A DNA stretch of 64,000 nt from Chryseobacterium indologenes (GTDB lineage: Bacteria; Bacteroidota; Bacteroidia; Flavobacteriales; Weeksellaceae), in assembly GCA_001013295.1 (NCBI GenBank), contig LAZY01000036.1, forward strand, positions 1 to 64,000. The letters run 5' to 3'. The notes beneath the pieces are model-generated. The model saw nothing but the letters and a program-made list of their open reading frames with translations. It made no database searches and was not told the DNA's origin. Within the stretch, counting starts at the first letter, position 1, and every line of letters begins with the position of its first letter. The translations under genes and the position numbers were made by a program. Positions 34,971-43,937 of this stretch are shown piece by piece.

Positions 34971-36029
34971 TTATTGAATAGGGGTCAGAGCTTTTGAATT
35001 TTTTAAAAGTATGATATACTGGAAATAATCTAAAGTATTGGTATGTTCCTGTGGGTTGAAGTTTTCCCCGAACATTCTGGATTTGATCGAAATGAGTTTA
35101 TCCGAATTTTGATACGGCGAATTTTTAGAATTTAAACGGAATAAAGTCATCGAGCTGGGCTTTGCCAGATCCTTAAGGTCATTGATCCCTTTTACCAGCA
35201 TGAATGGGCCGTCTGCATTGATCCAGTCTATTTTCTGATCCTCCGGAGTCGGGAATTGAGGATTTTTTGGGAGATACATTTCACTGTCAAGCGTGTAGCT
35301 TACCATGCTTGATGTTTTAAAACCTAAGTTTTTAAGACGTTCAGCAAAAGGTTTCCCCTCTTTCATAGTACCGTGCTGAAGTACATGATAAAATCCGAAA
35401 AGCCCATAAAACTTCTCATTTTCAATATTCAGTCTTTTCAATGAATTTTTGAAGTTGACAATCATCGCAGAATCTCTTGAAATCTTACGGGAGTTATCAT
35501 TAAAATCCGTATCAATACCGATCACTGATATTTTTAAAGAATCCGGCAAAGTTTGGTTGTAATCATAAATGTCGCTCCATTTTTCCAGAAGTTCTTTACT
35601 GGATTGCTGCGGAATTCTCTTTTGAATGGCTACTACAACTTCCTTAAGCAAATTCTGATCTTTTGTATTTCCTCTTAAGAAATGGTTGAGCTTATTAGAA
35701 TTGAGACTGTCCATTTCGGCGATATAATATTTTATACCCGCTTTTTGATTTAAAAATTTCAGAAAGTACTGATCTAGTTTCTGATTATCTGCATATCCGT
35801 GAACTTCCCCCAAAAGGAAGACCTGGGAACTGAAGAAGCTGTCATCGAAGAGTCGACCATCTATTTTGTCCTGGATTTGTACCTGGTTGTTTTTCAGATA
35901 ATCTGTAAACTTTTCATCCTGACTTCCTATAAAGATTTTGTTGCTTATAAAAATGTATAAAACGGAAATTAAAATGATAGCCAATACGGTCAACAGAACG
36001 TATTTAACGAATTTGATAATTTTTTTCAT
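34971..36029 (-). CDS. Membrane-anchored protein with erythromycin-esterase/ChaN-like GExH motif
   Basis: A 352-residue protein with one N-terminal transmembrane helix (about 10-30) and a periplasmic domain. VFLLGEVHGYADNQ near 71-84 carries the GExHG motif of the EreA/ChaN/TraB-type superfamily, and a second histidine lies in FGFYHVLQHG. In EreA such residues hydrolyse macrolide lactones; ChaN binds haem. Neither function can be assumed here. It lies directly upstream of the metalloprotease-like lipoprotein. Confidence 0.65.
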   Translation of the reverse strand: MKKIIKFVKYVLLTVLAIILISVLYIFISNKIFIGSQDEKFTDYLKNNQVQIQDKIDGRLFDDSFFSSQVFLLGEVHGYADNQKLDQYFLKFLNQKAGIKYYIAEMDSLNSNKLNHFLRGNTKDQNLLKEVVVAIQKRIPQQSSKELLEKWSDIYDYNQTLPDSLKISVIGIDTDFNDNSRKISRDSAMIVNFKNSLKRLNIENEKFYGLFGFYHVLQHGTMKEGKPFAERLKNLGFKTSSMVSYTLDSEMYLPKNPQFPTPEDQKIDWINADGPFMLVKGINDLKDLAKPSSMTLFRLNSKNSPYQNSDKLISIKSRMFGENFNPQEHTNTLDYFQYIILLKNSKALTPIQ

Positions 36030-36147
36030 GGTTATTTTTAAACGAAAATATCATAAAAAAAACAGGTACGGAAATTTTTACAGGCAAATGGTTAAATTTT
36101 CTGTGTCTATAATTGTATTTGTTTTTTTATTAATCTCATTGAAAGAA

Positions 36148-36717
36148 CTAGGTAAACTGAAACGTAAAATATTTTCTGTCACAATGCGGACATTTGAAAG
36201 TTGCTATTTCCGTTAAACTTTCAGGACTTCCATAGGTTTTAAAATCATCATATTCACTTCTTTCTTTGAGCCCTTCTTCCCAATACATTAACTGTTCACT
36301 GACTTCATACAATTCTTTGTCATTTTGCGGATACCCTGTAAATTCTGTAATATCTTCACAACAAAGCGGAATATCCGGTCGCTGTATAAACAATGGAATA
36401 TCCGGTGTCCGGTTGTATTTTTCCATTAATGTTATTCTAAGTTCCGCTTTGTGGTCTTGTGCCAGATTCAGTGAGCCGAGGTATTTTTCAACAACTTCTT
36501 CATACGGAAAACTGCAGACACGGGTCATTGGCTTGGTGCAAAGGCAATAATAACAGATAGCGTAAATATCATCATCAATTTCTCCATTGTCCAGGATAAC
36601 CTGTCCCTGATATGGGTACAGATCGACCTCCGTTTTTCCACAAACATGGCATTCCGTGTAATATGCGTCCAGTTTCTTTATAGCGTTATCGGAAATTAAT
36701 TCGAAAAGTTCTCCCAT
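36148..36717 (-). CDS. Zinc-ribbon protein of unknown function (CbrC-like in layout)
   Basis: A 189-residue soluble protein with several paired cysteines: CHVC near 23-26, CYYCLC near 55-60, CCED near 115 and CPHC near 178-181. These probably bind zinc in two knuckles at the ends. The layout recalls the CbrC/UPF0167 family, but I could not confirm it. It lies 11 bases downstream of the DinB-fold gene and is probably co-transcribed. Confidence 0.65.
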   Translation of the reverse strand: MGELFELISDNAIKKLDAYYTECHVCGKTEVDLYPYQGQVILDNGEIDDDIYAICYYCLCTKPMTRVCSFPYEEVVEKYLGSLNLAQDHKAELRITLMEKYNRTPDIPLFIQRPDIPLCCEDITEFTGYPQNDKELYEVSEQLMYWEEGLKERSEYDDFKTYGSPESLTEIATFKCPHCDRKYFTFQFT

Positions 36718-36728
36718 TTTTCCCGGAA

Positions 36729-37229
36729 TTATTGGTCCTTATAGATATTCCAGAAATTAAAATCAGTCATAGGAGCATCTGTAATTCCGATATTTCTTCC
36801 CATAGTCACAATCTGGCCTCTGTGATAGGTTCCGTGCAGAATCGCATGTTGAATATATTCATACTTTGAGAAATCACATTGAAACCATTGGGATTCAATC
36901 TTTATATTTTTAGAAAGCTCTTCCTCGGATAAATTTTCTACATAATCTACCAGTTTTTGAGAATTGCTTTTAATGGCGTTGAAAACATCTTCTTTGCTGC
37001 TTACGGCCAGGGTTTTCTCAAAATCGAAGTCATTACCTTCTGAAATATGGCTCCACCAGTATTCCAGGGTCTGCCAGATGTGATGTAGCGTTTTCAAAAT
37101 GGTGGGGAAGCTTGAAATGGTTTCCTGGTTAAGCTGTTCTTCAGATTTTGTGGATAACCAGTCGATGTATTTATTGACTACCCAATTGTTGTACTGAACA
37201 GTTTTGGTAACTAATGCTTTTAAGCTCAT
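36729..37229 (-). CDS. DinB/YfiT-like four-helix metalloprotein
   Basis: A 166-residue protein with the DinB-fold pattern. It has a conserved histidine in the second helix (LHHIWQTLEYWW, near 48-59) and a HGTYHRGQ motif (near 131-138) that complete a three-histidine metal site. Family members include thiol-dependent S-transferases; this is not the DinB polymerase. It lies 11 bases before the zinc-ribbon gene and 31 bases after the isomerase gene. Confidence 0.87.
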   Translation of the reverse strand: MSLKALVTKTVQYNNWVVNKYIDWLSTKSEEQLNQETISSFPTILKTLHHIWQTLEYWWSHISEGNDFDFEKTLAVSSKEDVFNAIKSNSQKLVDYVENLSEEELSKNIKIESQWFQCDFSKYEYIQHAILHGTYHRGQIVTMGRNIGITDAPMTDFNFWNIYKDQ

Positions 37230-37260
37230 ATTATTTATATTTTAGGGTGAAGTGGAGTGT

Positions 37261-37644
37261 TTATAGCCCGAAATGACGGTTCCGATCAGTATTTTGAGGG
37301 TTGATAAGGGCTTTATTGCTGTAAGTAGCCATTTCAAACTCACTGATGTTGACAGACAGAAAAGAAATTTCTGGGAGTAATTCTGTAAGCTTTATATTGA
37401 TCTGTTTGGAAAGATCTGCTTTTTGTTCTGTCGTTCGCCCTTCCATAATGTAGCCGAAGACATGCAGAAAGTTTTTCTTACCGTTTCCCAATCTGAAATA
37501 CTGATAAGGCTGAAGTCTTACCTTGATGTCATTGGGAGCAAATAAACCGGTGGCATCTGCTGTTTCATATATGGCATTCAAGATTTCATCAGGTGTTTTC
37601 TGAAGCAGGATGTCGTGTGAACATTCTACAATGAAATGTGGCAT
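37261..37644 (-). CDS. 5-carboxymethyl-2-hydroxymuconate isomerase-like protein
   Basis: A 127-residue tautomerase-superfamily protein. It begins MPHFIVECSHDIL, giving the catalytic N-terminal proline after methionine removal, and RLQPYQYFRLGNG (near 44-56) is typical of the CHMI (HpaF) family. No homoprotocatechuate genes are nearby, so the physiological substrate is uncertain. It is the first gene of a probable run with the DinB-fold and zinc-ribbon genes. Confidence 0.85.
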   Translation of the reverse strand: MPHFIVECSHDILLQKTPDEILNAIYETADATGLFAPNDIKVRLQPYQYFRLGNGKKNFLHVFGYIMEGRTTEQKADLSKQINIKLTELLPEISFLSVNISEFEMATYSNKALINPQNTDRNRHFGL

Positions 37645-37804
37645 AGGTAATATTTTATGAGGTCATTCGGTTCTATAAAAATAAATAAAATATCAATTCG
37701 TTTTGAAATAAAATATGCTGAAAATGATGTTTTTAAATAGCTTATACTCTAATTCCGTGAGACAATATAATGAGAATTGTTTTTCTAAAAAATGAAGACA
37801 AAAA

Positions 37805-37839
37805 AGAACCGGATACCAATATGCTATGGTTCTCCGGTT
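37805..37839 (-). terminator. Terminator after the serine hydrolase gene
   Basis: GAACCGGA (37805-37812) pairs with TCCGGTTC (37832-37839), with inner pairing ACCA/TGGT. On the minus strand six Ts follow. It lies 28 bases after the stop at 37868. Confidence 0.75.
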
Positions 37840-37867
37840 CCGGTTGTAATATATGAATGTTAATTTT

Positions 37868-39484
37868 TTATTGACCCACTTTTTTGAGACTATATTGAGG
37901 TTTTACTGTATTGCGCATATCAAGTACAATGTCATAAATACCCTCTTCTTTTACATGGAAATCATAGGCATCCAGGGCTATGCTCCTGCCATCATCATTC
38001 AGTCCTAAGCATGTACCCCAGTCATTGTCCATTCGGAATTTAAACTTCCCTTTATTAAGCTTATAATTTTTAAGAGAATAGATCCCCGGATTTTTTGGAT
38101 CTGGCTGTAGCAGAATATCTTTTCCATCCCATCCGGAAGGGGTAGCATCTCCAATAATGCCCCAGGGATTCGGAAGGTTATCTGTTTTTCTTTTTGCTGT
38201 TTTCACAGTACCATCCCGGAATTGAACAACAAATGATTCTATTTGGCCACTTTCATCGGGTTTGAAGGTAAGAGAAAACTTTTCATCCAATTGAAAACGA
38301 GTACTGCTAAGAGGAAGTAATGCCCCTCTTCCATAGTTTTTTCCATTGAAAATAAGATAGCCGTCTGCGATGGTAATATAGAAATTGGTGTCACCGGAAG
38401 TGTAAATTCCTTCCAGCTTTTTAAGATCCTTTTCTGGTACTTTGGCTATAGATGGAATATTGAAAGGTTGATTGTATAATATGCTTTCGATTTTAGGAAT
38501 GAAGAATTCAGCGTGTGACAGTTCAGAATTGGTCATCAGAATAAAACAGAGGTCATCTTTTAAAATTCTGTAATATCTGCTTCGGTAACCCGGTCCGCCG
38601 CCATCATGTCCGGTAGCCTTTTTTCCTAAAATATTGGAAACCTGAGCGCCAAGTCCATAATGATCATTAAGGTAAGGCGTAAACATTTTTTCAAGAGTCT
38701 CTTTCTTTAAGATTTTATAGTTTTTAAGAGCTTCGTTGAATTTGAACAGATCACCTACGGTAGAGTACATCGCTCCTGCAGCAAAGGGATGATCCGTTTT
38801 AAAACGAAAAGCTTCGTTGGACATATTCTCTGATACAAACTCATAGCCTAAAGCCTTGTTTTCATCAGTAACAGCATTAAAATGAAATCCGCTATGGGTC
38901 ATTTGAATGGGTTTCAGAATATAGTTTTCTATCGCTTTGTCATAGTCTAATCCCGTCACTTTTTTGATGATATACCCCAGAATGTAATATCCGGAATTAG
39001 AATAGTTCCATTGTTTTCCTGGTGAAAAATCTAGTGGTTTTGCTGAAATATATTGTATGAAGGTCCCTTCGTCAACCGTATAGTTCGTATTTTCTTCGCT
39101 GGGGATTCCGGATGTATGTGAAAGTAGGTTGGCAATGGTGATGCTGTCTCCTTTTGGATAAGCCGGATAATATTTTGAAAGTTTATCATTGATGGATAAC
39201 TTCCCTTCTTCTTCCAGTTTGAGGATGACGGCGGCAGTAAACATTTTGGTGGTAGAAAAAATACGGTAGAGGCTGTTGTTGGTATTTTTTTCTTTTTTGG
39301 GAGCGTTTCTGTAGCCATAGCTCTTTTCAAAAATAATTTTCCCTTTTTCAGCAATCAGAACAGAACCGCTGAATAGCCCGGCTTTGTCATAAGTATTTAA
39401 TAGCTGTTCTAATTGTTTGGTTCTCTGCGAAAAAAAAGGATTAGCTGCCAGGAGCACCATCAGGCAGGTTAAAATAACTCTCAT
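37868..39484 (-). CDS. Class C beta-lactamase-like serine hydrolase
   Basis: A 538-residue exported protein. A signal peptide (1-19, ending FFSQ) is followed by a beta-lactamase/PBP4-type domain (about 22-345) with the nucleophile S77 in STTK (77-80), a YSNSGYY motif near 157-163, and HDGGGPGY near 290-297. The C-terminal part (about 350-538) is beta-rich and probably a substrate or wall-binding module. Such proteins are usually peptidases or esterases rather than resistance enzymes. A hairpin terminator follows. Confidence 0.87.
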   Translation of the reverse strand: MRVILTCLMVLLAANPFFSQRTKQLEQLLNTYDKAGLFSGSVLIAEKGKIIFEKSYGYRNAPKKEKNTNNSLYRIFSTTKMFTAAVILKLEEEGKLSINDKLSKYYPAYPKGDSITIANLLSHTSGIPSEENTNYTVDEGTFIQYISAKPLDFSPGKQWNYSNSGYYILGYIIKKVTGLDYDKAIENYILKPIQMTHSGFHFNAVTDENKALGYEFVSENMSNEAFRFKTDHPFAAGAMYSTVGDLFKFNEALKNYKILKKETLEKMFTPYLNDHYGLGAQVSNILGKKATGHDGGGPGYRSRYYRILKDDLCFILMTNSELSHAEFFIPKIESILYNQPFNIPSIAKVPEKDLKKLEGIYTSGDTNFYITIADGYLIFNGKNYGRGALLPLSSTRFQLDEKFSLTFKPDESGQIESFVVQFRDGTVKTAKRKTDNLPNPWGIIGDATPSGWDGKDILLQPDPKNPGIYSLKNYKLNKGKFKFRMDNDWGTCLGLNDDGRSIALDAYDFHVKEEGIYDIVLDMRNTVKPQYSLKKVGQ

Positions 39485-39613
39485 GTATTGTTTTTAGATA
39501 AGACAACTGCAAACAGTATAGTATTACATCATATCTTAAAATAAAAACATCATCAAGTTTATTTTTTGCCTGCCTGGCCTAATAATTTAAAACATAAACG
39601 GTCAATAGAATCA

Positions 39614-39832
39614 TTAATTCCCGAAACATTCCAGATCAGCCAGAAATTCTTTGTTTTCATTAATAGGGAGTGCCTGTTTCATTTCCGGTGAAAAACTTTC
39701 AAAAATCTTATTATAATCCGCAGTATTGAATTGCTTTTGAAAATTATTAATGGTACGGGTATAATTTTCAGTTTGAGCGAAAGAATGATTGAGCGCGAAG
39801 ATGAAGATCAGGAAAGATAGCAGCCTTTTCAT
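39614..39832 (-). CDS. Short exported protein, probable truncated DUF3887-like domain
   Basis: A 72-residue protein with a signal peptide (about 1-19, ending SFAQ). The mature segment NFQKQFNTADYNKIFESFSP, followed by MKQALPINENKEFLADL, resembles the first half of a DUF3887 domain. Those domains often precede a beta-lactamase domain in Bacteroidetes serine hydrolases, and one lies just downstream. The domain appears cut off at its end (ECFGN, stop), so this may be a remnant. I cannot tell whether it is expressed. Confidence 0.5.
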   Translation of the reverse strand: MKRLLSFLIFIFALNHSFAQTENYTRTINNFQKQFNTADYNKIFESFSPEMKQALPINENKEFLADLECFGN

Positions 39833-39935
39833 ATTTAGTTTTTTTGAGGATTAAAATACAAAAAAATAAATGATGAAGCAGGGAGCAAACTCTTTCTTCA
39901 AGCGCAGTCTAAAGAATAGCGGTTTTAGTTTCCGG

Positions 39936-40457
39936 TTAAATGCTAGTGAAAGGAATTTTATTTTCAGATATTAATCTATTCTTTAATTTTTCAGCATAGA
40001 TATGTGCAAATTTCTCTTTTTCACTTTTAGGCAGGCTGAAATAGAGATCCATTCTTCGTTCTTTTATATCATAGTCTTCATCATCATTCCCTGGGCGTTC
40101 TACTATTTCAAGATAATGAACATAGTGCCCAAATTCATGAAGTAAGGTTCTGTAGAGTTGTGTGTTTCTTATTAATTCAGGCTTAAATTCTGCGGTAAAG
40201 CATCGTCTGGATTCAATGAAAATATGACCGTCTTCTTTTAATCTTTCAAATTCCTGTTGATCTTCGATAGTTTGCTTTCTGGGTCATATCAGTTGCTTTT
40301 CCAGGTCAATAGCATCCAGAATAATGGCTGGGAAATACTCATTTTCGAATTCATAGCTGTACATTAATCTGCCCCAAACCGGTGAAAGAATTTCTGGGAT
40401 GATTAATAAAAGCCTGTCTGATTTCGAAAGGTCTGCTTCAAAAAATTGACTTAGGTA
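39936..40457 (-). pseudogene. Decayed gene for a HEFGH zinc-metalloprotease-like protein
   Basis: This reading frame was found by translating the minus strand of a gap. It is open from 40457 to 40287 (start missing, preceded by a TAA at 40458-40460), broken by a TGA at 40284-40286, and open again to a TAA at 39936-39938. The downstream part reads through RTLLHEFGHYVHYLE, a clear HExxH zinc site, and ends SENKIPFTSI. The in-frame stop plus the missing N-terminus make it a pseudogene. An assembly error at one base could restore the TGA but not the start. Confidence 0.75.
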
Positions 40458-40475
40458 TTAAGGATAGCAGTTGAA

Positions 40476-40850
40476 TCATTTTTTACATTTCAGCTGGAAT
40501 ACATTTCCCTCGGGATCAACGCCATCACAAAGCCAGAAGTTATAATTCTCAAAAGTTTTGATCTCCCGCATCCGAATACCGTTTGACAAAAGTTCGTTTC
40601 TGGCAGTTTCAATATCTGTATCTACCTCAAAAACGAGTTTGGTATTGTTATCAAACTGATACCCAGCCGTTATTTTGTCCAGATACTGATCCCCGATCTT
40701 GTGAAGCCCGATATTGACCGCTCCCGCATTCATGAGAATCCAGATATGATCTTCCTCAGTGACTTTCAGATTAAAATTTTCAACATAAAAGTTCCTGATC
40801 AGTTGTATATCTTTTACATAGAAGATGATCGTATCCAGTTGTATATTCAT
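40476..40850 (-). CDS. VOC family (glyoxalase/bleomycin-resistance-like) protein
   Basis: A 124-residue vicinal-oxygen-chelate fold protein. Paired beta-alpha-beta-beta-beta modules are visible (TIIFYVKDIQLIRNFYVENF, then WLCDGVDPEGNVFQLK). Likely metal ligands include H53 in IGLHKIG and the final glutamate of PEGNVFQL. The substrate is unknown. It ends 18 bases before the decayed metalloprotease frame, on the same strand. Confidence 0.82.
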   Translation of the reverse strand: MNIQLDTIIFYVKDIQLIRNFYVENFNLKVTEEDHIWILMNAGAVNIGLHKIGDQYLDKITAGYQFDNNTKLVFEVDTDIETARNELLSNGIRMREIKTFENYNFWLCDGVDPEGNVFQLKCKK

Positions 40851-40885
40851 GTGAATAATTTTTTAGGGAAATCAGTGTGAAACTA

Positions 40886-41443
40886 TTACTCGGTTTCATC
40901 TCTTTCCGGCTGATAGATCAGTTGTACCACGCCGGATTTGAAAACATTGGTTGTAATGAGTTTTAAATTCAGCCTTTCCTTCAGATCTTCAAAAAGAGGT
41001 TTTCCACTTCCTAAAGCAACCGGATGAACGGATATTCTGTAAATATCGATCAGGTTGTACTCAATAAAAGTTTTGATAAGACTTGCTCCGCCATACAGCC
41101 AGATGTCTTTTCCGTCCTGTTTTTTTATTTCCGAAACTTTTTCTGCCAGATTAGAATGAATAAACGTTGCATTTTCATCGGTTCTATCCTGACTTGAAAA
41201 AACAAATTTTGTCTTTGCATGAATGGTTTTCCAGAATTCCTGTTCCTCTGGAGCAGCATTTTCATCAGGCTGGTAATTTCCCCACGCATCATAACTTACG
41301 CGTCCATAAAAAATGGTATCAATACCCGAAATAAAGCCATCAAAATTCATATCATCATCCATAATGCACCAATCGATTTCTCCGTTGGGTCCTTCAATAA
41401 ATCCGTCTAAAGTGGTGGCCAAATCTAATATTACTTTTCTCAT
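40886..41443 (-). CDS. Dihydrofolate reductase family protein (RibD C-terminal-like)
   Basis: A 185-residue protein of the YyaP/RibD_C type: MRKVILDLATTLDGFIEGPNGEIDW at the start, IFYGRVSYDAWGNY in the middle and IWLYGGASLIKTF near 115-127. It probably uses NADPH; the substrate is unknown, and it is distinct from true FolA. It is 35 bases upstream of the VOC gene on the same strand. Confidence 0.87.
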   Translation of the reverse strand: MRKVILDLATTLDGFIEGPNGEIDWCIMDDDMNFDGFISGIDTIFYGRVSYDAWGNYQPDENAAPEEQEFWKTIHAKTKFVFSSQDRTDENATFIHSNLAEKVSEIKKQDGKDIWLYGGASLIKTFIEYNLIDIYRISVHPVALGSGKPLFEDLKERLNLKLITTNVFKSGVVQLIYQPERDETE

Positions 41444-41540
41444 ATTTTTCGTAATGGGTAATGAATGGTTTATGATTTTCTAAGGGAAAGATAAGGATAT
41501 TTTATTTTTGAAACCAGACAGGCCTGATGATTCTTCAACT

Positions 41541-42260
41541 TTATTTTACTTCTGTAATTCCTATCATCACTCCGAAATTTCCGTCACTCTGAATCCAGTT
41601 TTTTTCAGGAAGATAAGCTCTGGATACATAGCCGTCAAGGTATAAAGCATTTTTACATCCTGCTTCTTTGAAAAGCTGAGCCAGTTTGTAGAAACTGACT
41701 TCTTTTTTAGACATCGCAAAGATTAAATCTCCATTGCTTAAAATACCGACCCCGTTTCTGATATTCAGATTTTTGGAGTCTTTTTGAAAAGCGGGATTTA
41801 TTTTTCCATCCATCAGCAACATTGGCCCGGATTGAGTAGCATATTTTATTTCCGGACTTTGTGTATATTTTTTAGTCTCAACGATGCCTGCCTGATTATT
41901 TTGGGTCAAATAAAAAATTCCGTTGGGAGGAAGGTAGAAGTTTCCGGAGCCCTGAAGGGTATCTATGGACTTCAGTATTTTAAAATTTTCGATGTAAAGT
42001 CCTTTTGGAGAATTGTCGGGTTCAAACATCCCACCATTCATGGCAAACTGTAGTTTTTCGTGTTGAGATTCAACTTCTTTTTTCAGCTGGCCGATGCTTC
42101 TGATAATTTCATATCGATTGTTTTTCCAGTACAGTTTTATATTTCCTTTTCCGGGACTGGCCTGAAAGAGAATAAACTGATCTTCATTTCTGATCTTTTC
42201 TTTACAACCCAAAGTAAAGAAGACCAGAAGAGAAAGGTAAAATAGAATCGTTGTTTTCAT
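41541..42260 (-). CDS. Lipoprotein of the phosphodiester glycosidase (NAGPA/DUF2233) family
   Basis: A 239-residue predicted lipoprotein (FFTLGC, cysteine 19). The domain carries QFAMNGGMF (near 71-79), SGPMLLMDGKINP (near 143-155), IRNGVGI and NALYLDGYVSRAYLP (near 204-218). These match the mammalian uncovering-enzyme-like family that cleaves phosphodiester-linked sugars. The bacterial role is unclear, perhaps cell-wall polymer turnover. Confidence 0.8.
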   Translation of the reverse strand: MKTTILFYLSLLVFFTLGCKEKIRNEDQFILFQASPGKGNIKLYWKNNRYEIIRSIGQLKKEVESQHEKLQFAMNGGMFEPDNSPKGLYIENFKILKSIDTLQGSGNFYLPPNGIFYLTQNNQAGIVETKKYTQSPEIKYATQSGPMLLMDGKINPAFQKDSKNLNIRNGVGILSNGDLIFAMSKKEVSFYKLAQLFKEAGCKNALYLDGYVSRAYLPEKNWIQSDGNFGVMIGITEVK

Positions 42261-42310
42261 CTACGGGAAGTTGATTGTAGTTTTCGTTTTTAATACTGAT
42301 CAAATGCTGA

Positions 42311-42976
42311 TTATACATTCTGCTTATTTTTCTTCCTCCATACCAGGCCTAAGGTAATCAGTAGCATGGTGATGGCAAAAGTAGAGACATAAATGATTAT
42401 TTTGTACCTGTCATTTTGCTGATCGAGATCTGAAATTTCTGTCTTCAGATCATTTATTTTCCTGTTGGATGGTGCAGGTTCTTCAATAATAACATCCATG
42501 GGATTTTCATTAGCAGAGATTTCTGAATTTTTGGGTGCGTTTTTATATTTGGTACTTAATGTTTCGAGTTCTTTTAAATCTTCGGGGGAAAGCTGATCTG
42601 CTCTTTTCTGCAGCAGACAGTGTTCCGAATAAAGAAACCCGGTATCTTCTTCAAAATAGGCGAAAATCAGAAACTTCCCTTTTTCTGTAAAAGGAACATC
42701 ACAGGAACGAATGGGAGAAGCGAATAACGTAGCAAAATCCTTATAGAAATGATCATTGTATTCATATTTGTAAACCTTATCAATCCTGACCCTGCTTAGA
42801 ATGTTCTGAGATGTTTTAAATCCTGATGGAGCTTCTGTATAGCCTTCAACTTCTCCTATGAAAACAAAATCTGCCTTTTTAAAAGAAGATGATAAGGTAG
42901 GAGTATATTCACATTTACAGGCTGATATTTTAATAAAAACCAATAGGGAAAGTAAGACAATTCTGAATGTCATCAT
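42311..42976 (-). CDS. Membrane-anchored protein with TIMP/NTR-like domain
   Basis: A 221-residue protein. After a signal peptide it begins its mature part with CKCEYTPTLSSSFKKADFVF, the CxC start characteristic of tissue-inhibitor-of-metalloproteinase/NTR folds. It has further cysteines near 90 and 119 and a single C-terminal transmembrane helix (about 193-213) followed by a basic tail. Cysteine 20 could also be a lipobox cysteine. The function is unknown in bacteria. Confidence 0.6.
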   Translation of the reverse strand: MMTFRIVLLSLLVFIKISACKCEYTPTLSSSFKKADFVFIGEVEGYTEAPSGFKTSQNILSRVRIDKVYKYEYNDHFYKDFATLFASPIRSCDVPFTEKGKFLIFAYFEEDTGFLYSEHCLLQKRADQLSPEDLKELETLSTKYKNAPKNSEISANENPMDVIIEEPAPSNRKINDLKTEISDLDQQNDRYKIIIYVSTFAITMLLITLGLVWRKKNKQNV

Positions 42977-43075
42977 GCTGCATTTTTACTTGTTAAATAT
43001 ATAAATAATACCTGATTTGGAAGTTTATACAGCTAAATCAGATCCCTGAAATCTTTAGTTTAAACTTATCGTATT

Positions 43076-43810
43076 CTAAGGGAATTTATCCATATTATTT
43101 TTTACCAATTCATAAAGCATGTCTATAAGAACTGGTCTTTGAGCAATAAAATACGCTTCACATTGTAGATAATCCCGGTTGTTTTGTAATTCGTTGTTCG
43201 CAGTGATATAATTCTGAATCCCTTCATTAGTTTTATGCTGATCATCAATCATTTTCTGAATATCCTTTGCCTGTCGTAGAGAAAAGGAAAGGTCATGAAG
43301 TTCTAATGTTTTTTCAAACTGTTCACAGACTGTTTCCAAATTGAATGATAAAGCCGTTCCATAGCTTTCCCAGCTTTCATAATTAAGCCATTCCATAGAA
43401 GTTAGAAAGCAGTATATTACCGAATCCAGTTCTTTTAAATCATCAAAAATGAGCCAGAATTTTCTTTTGAGATGGTGTTTTTCTTCAACAGCGATCATTA
43501 TTTTGTCTAAGGCTTCTTCCTTTTTGTCTTTGAATTTTCTCAGAATAAGTTCGGTTAACGTGTAGCGATCTTCATCGATGCTTTTCAGTGTCCGGGGAAT
43601 ATCAAAATTATTTTGTTTTAAATATCTGGTTGCGGTTTCCCTTGTCACTTCAGTTTTATGGATGATCTGAGTGATCATTTCTTCCTGAAACTGTATTTCA
43701 GCTTTCTCCGTATCTCCATCAGTTCTTTCCAGCAGGATCAATCCGTGCCGGACCCCGACAGGAATCCGCTGCCGTAGTATTTCGAGCTGATCTTTGTAGA
43801 TGTTGTTCAT
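43076..43810 (-). CDS. Protein of unknown function with UBA/NAC-like N-terminal helices
   Basis: A 244-residue soluble protein. Residues about 15-60 and 52-80 contain two segments (GVRHGLILLERTDGDTEKAE; VTRETATRYLKQNNFDIPRT) with the LLxxxxGDxxxA pattern of UBA-type three-helix domains. The rest is helical and rich in charged residues. I do not recognise the family. It lies at the left boundary of the minus-strand accessory island. Confidence 0.6.
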   Translation of the reverse strand: MNNIYKDQLEILRQRIPVGVRHGLILLERTDGDTEKAEIQFQEEMITQIIHKTEVTRETATRYLKQNNFDIPRTLKSIDEDRYTLTELILRKFKDKKEEALDKIMIAVEEKHHLKRKFWLIFDDLKELDSVIYCFLTSMEWLNYESWESYGTALSFNLETVCEQFEKTLELHDLSFSLRQAKDIQKMIDDQHKTNEGIQNYITANNELQNNRDYLQCEAYFIAQRPVLIDMLYELVKNNMDKFP

Positions 43811-43937
43811 TTTAGCTGCTGTTTTAGTCTTTTTCTGTTAACAATGCTATCTCCATTACCTGCTTATAAAAGTCTTAAAATTTATCTTTTTTAATGTTTT
43901 TCTCATGACGACTATAATAGTTTTGGTAAGTGAAAGA

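Noticed and set aside
37141..37155. Single TTATCCACA match inside the DinB-fold gene, and another at 31460-31468
   Set aside because: Isolated DnaA-box matches are expected by chance in AT-rich sequence; only the cluster at 33.65-33.82 kb is notable.
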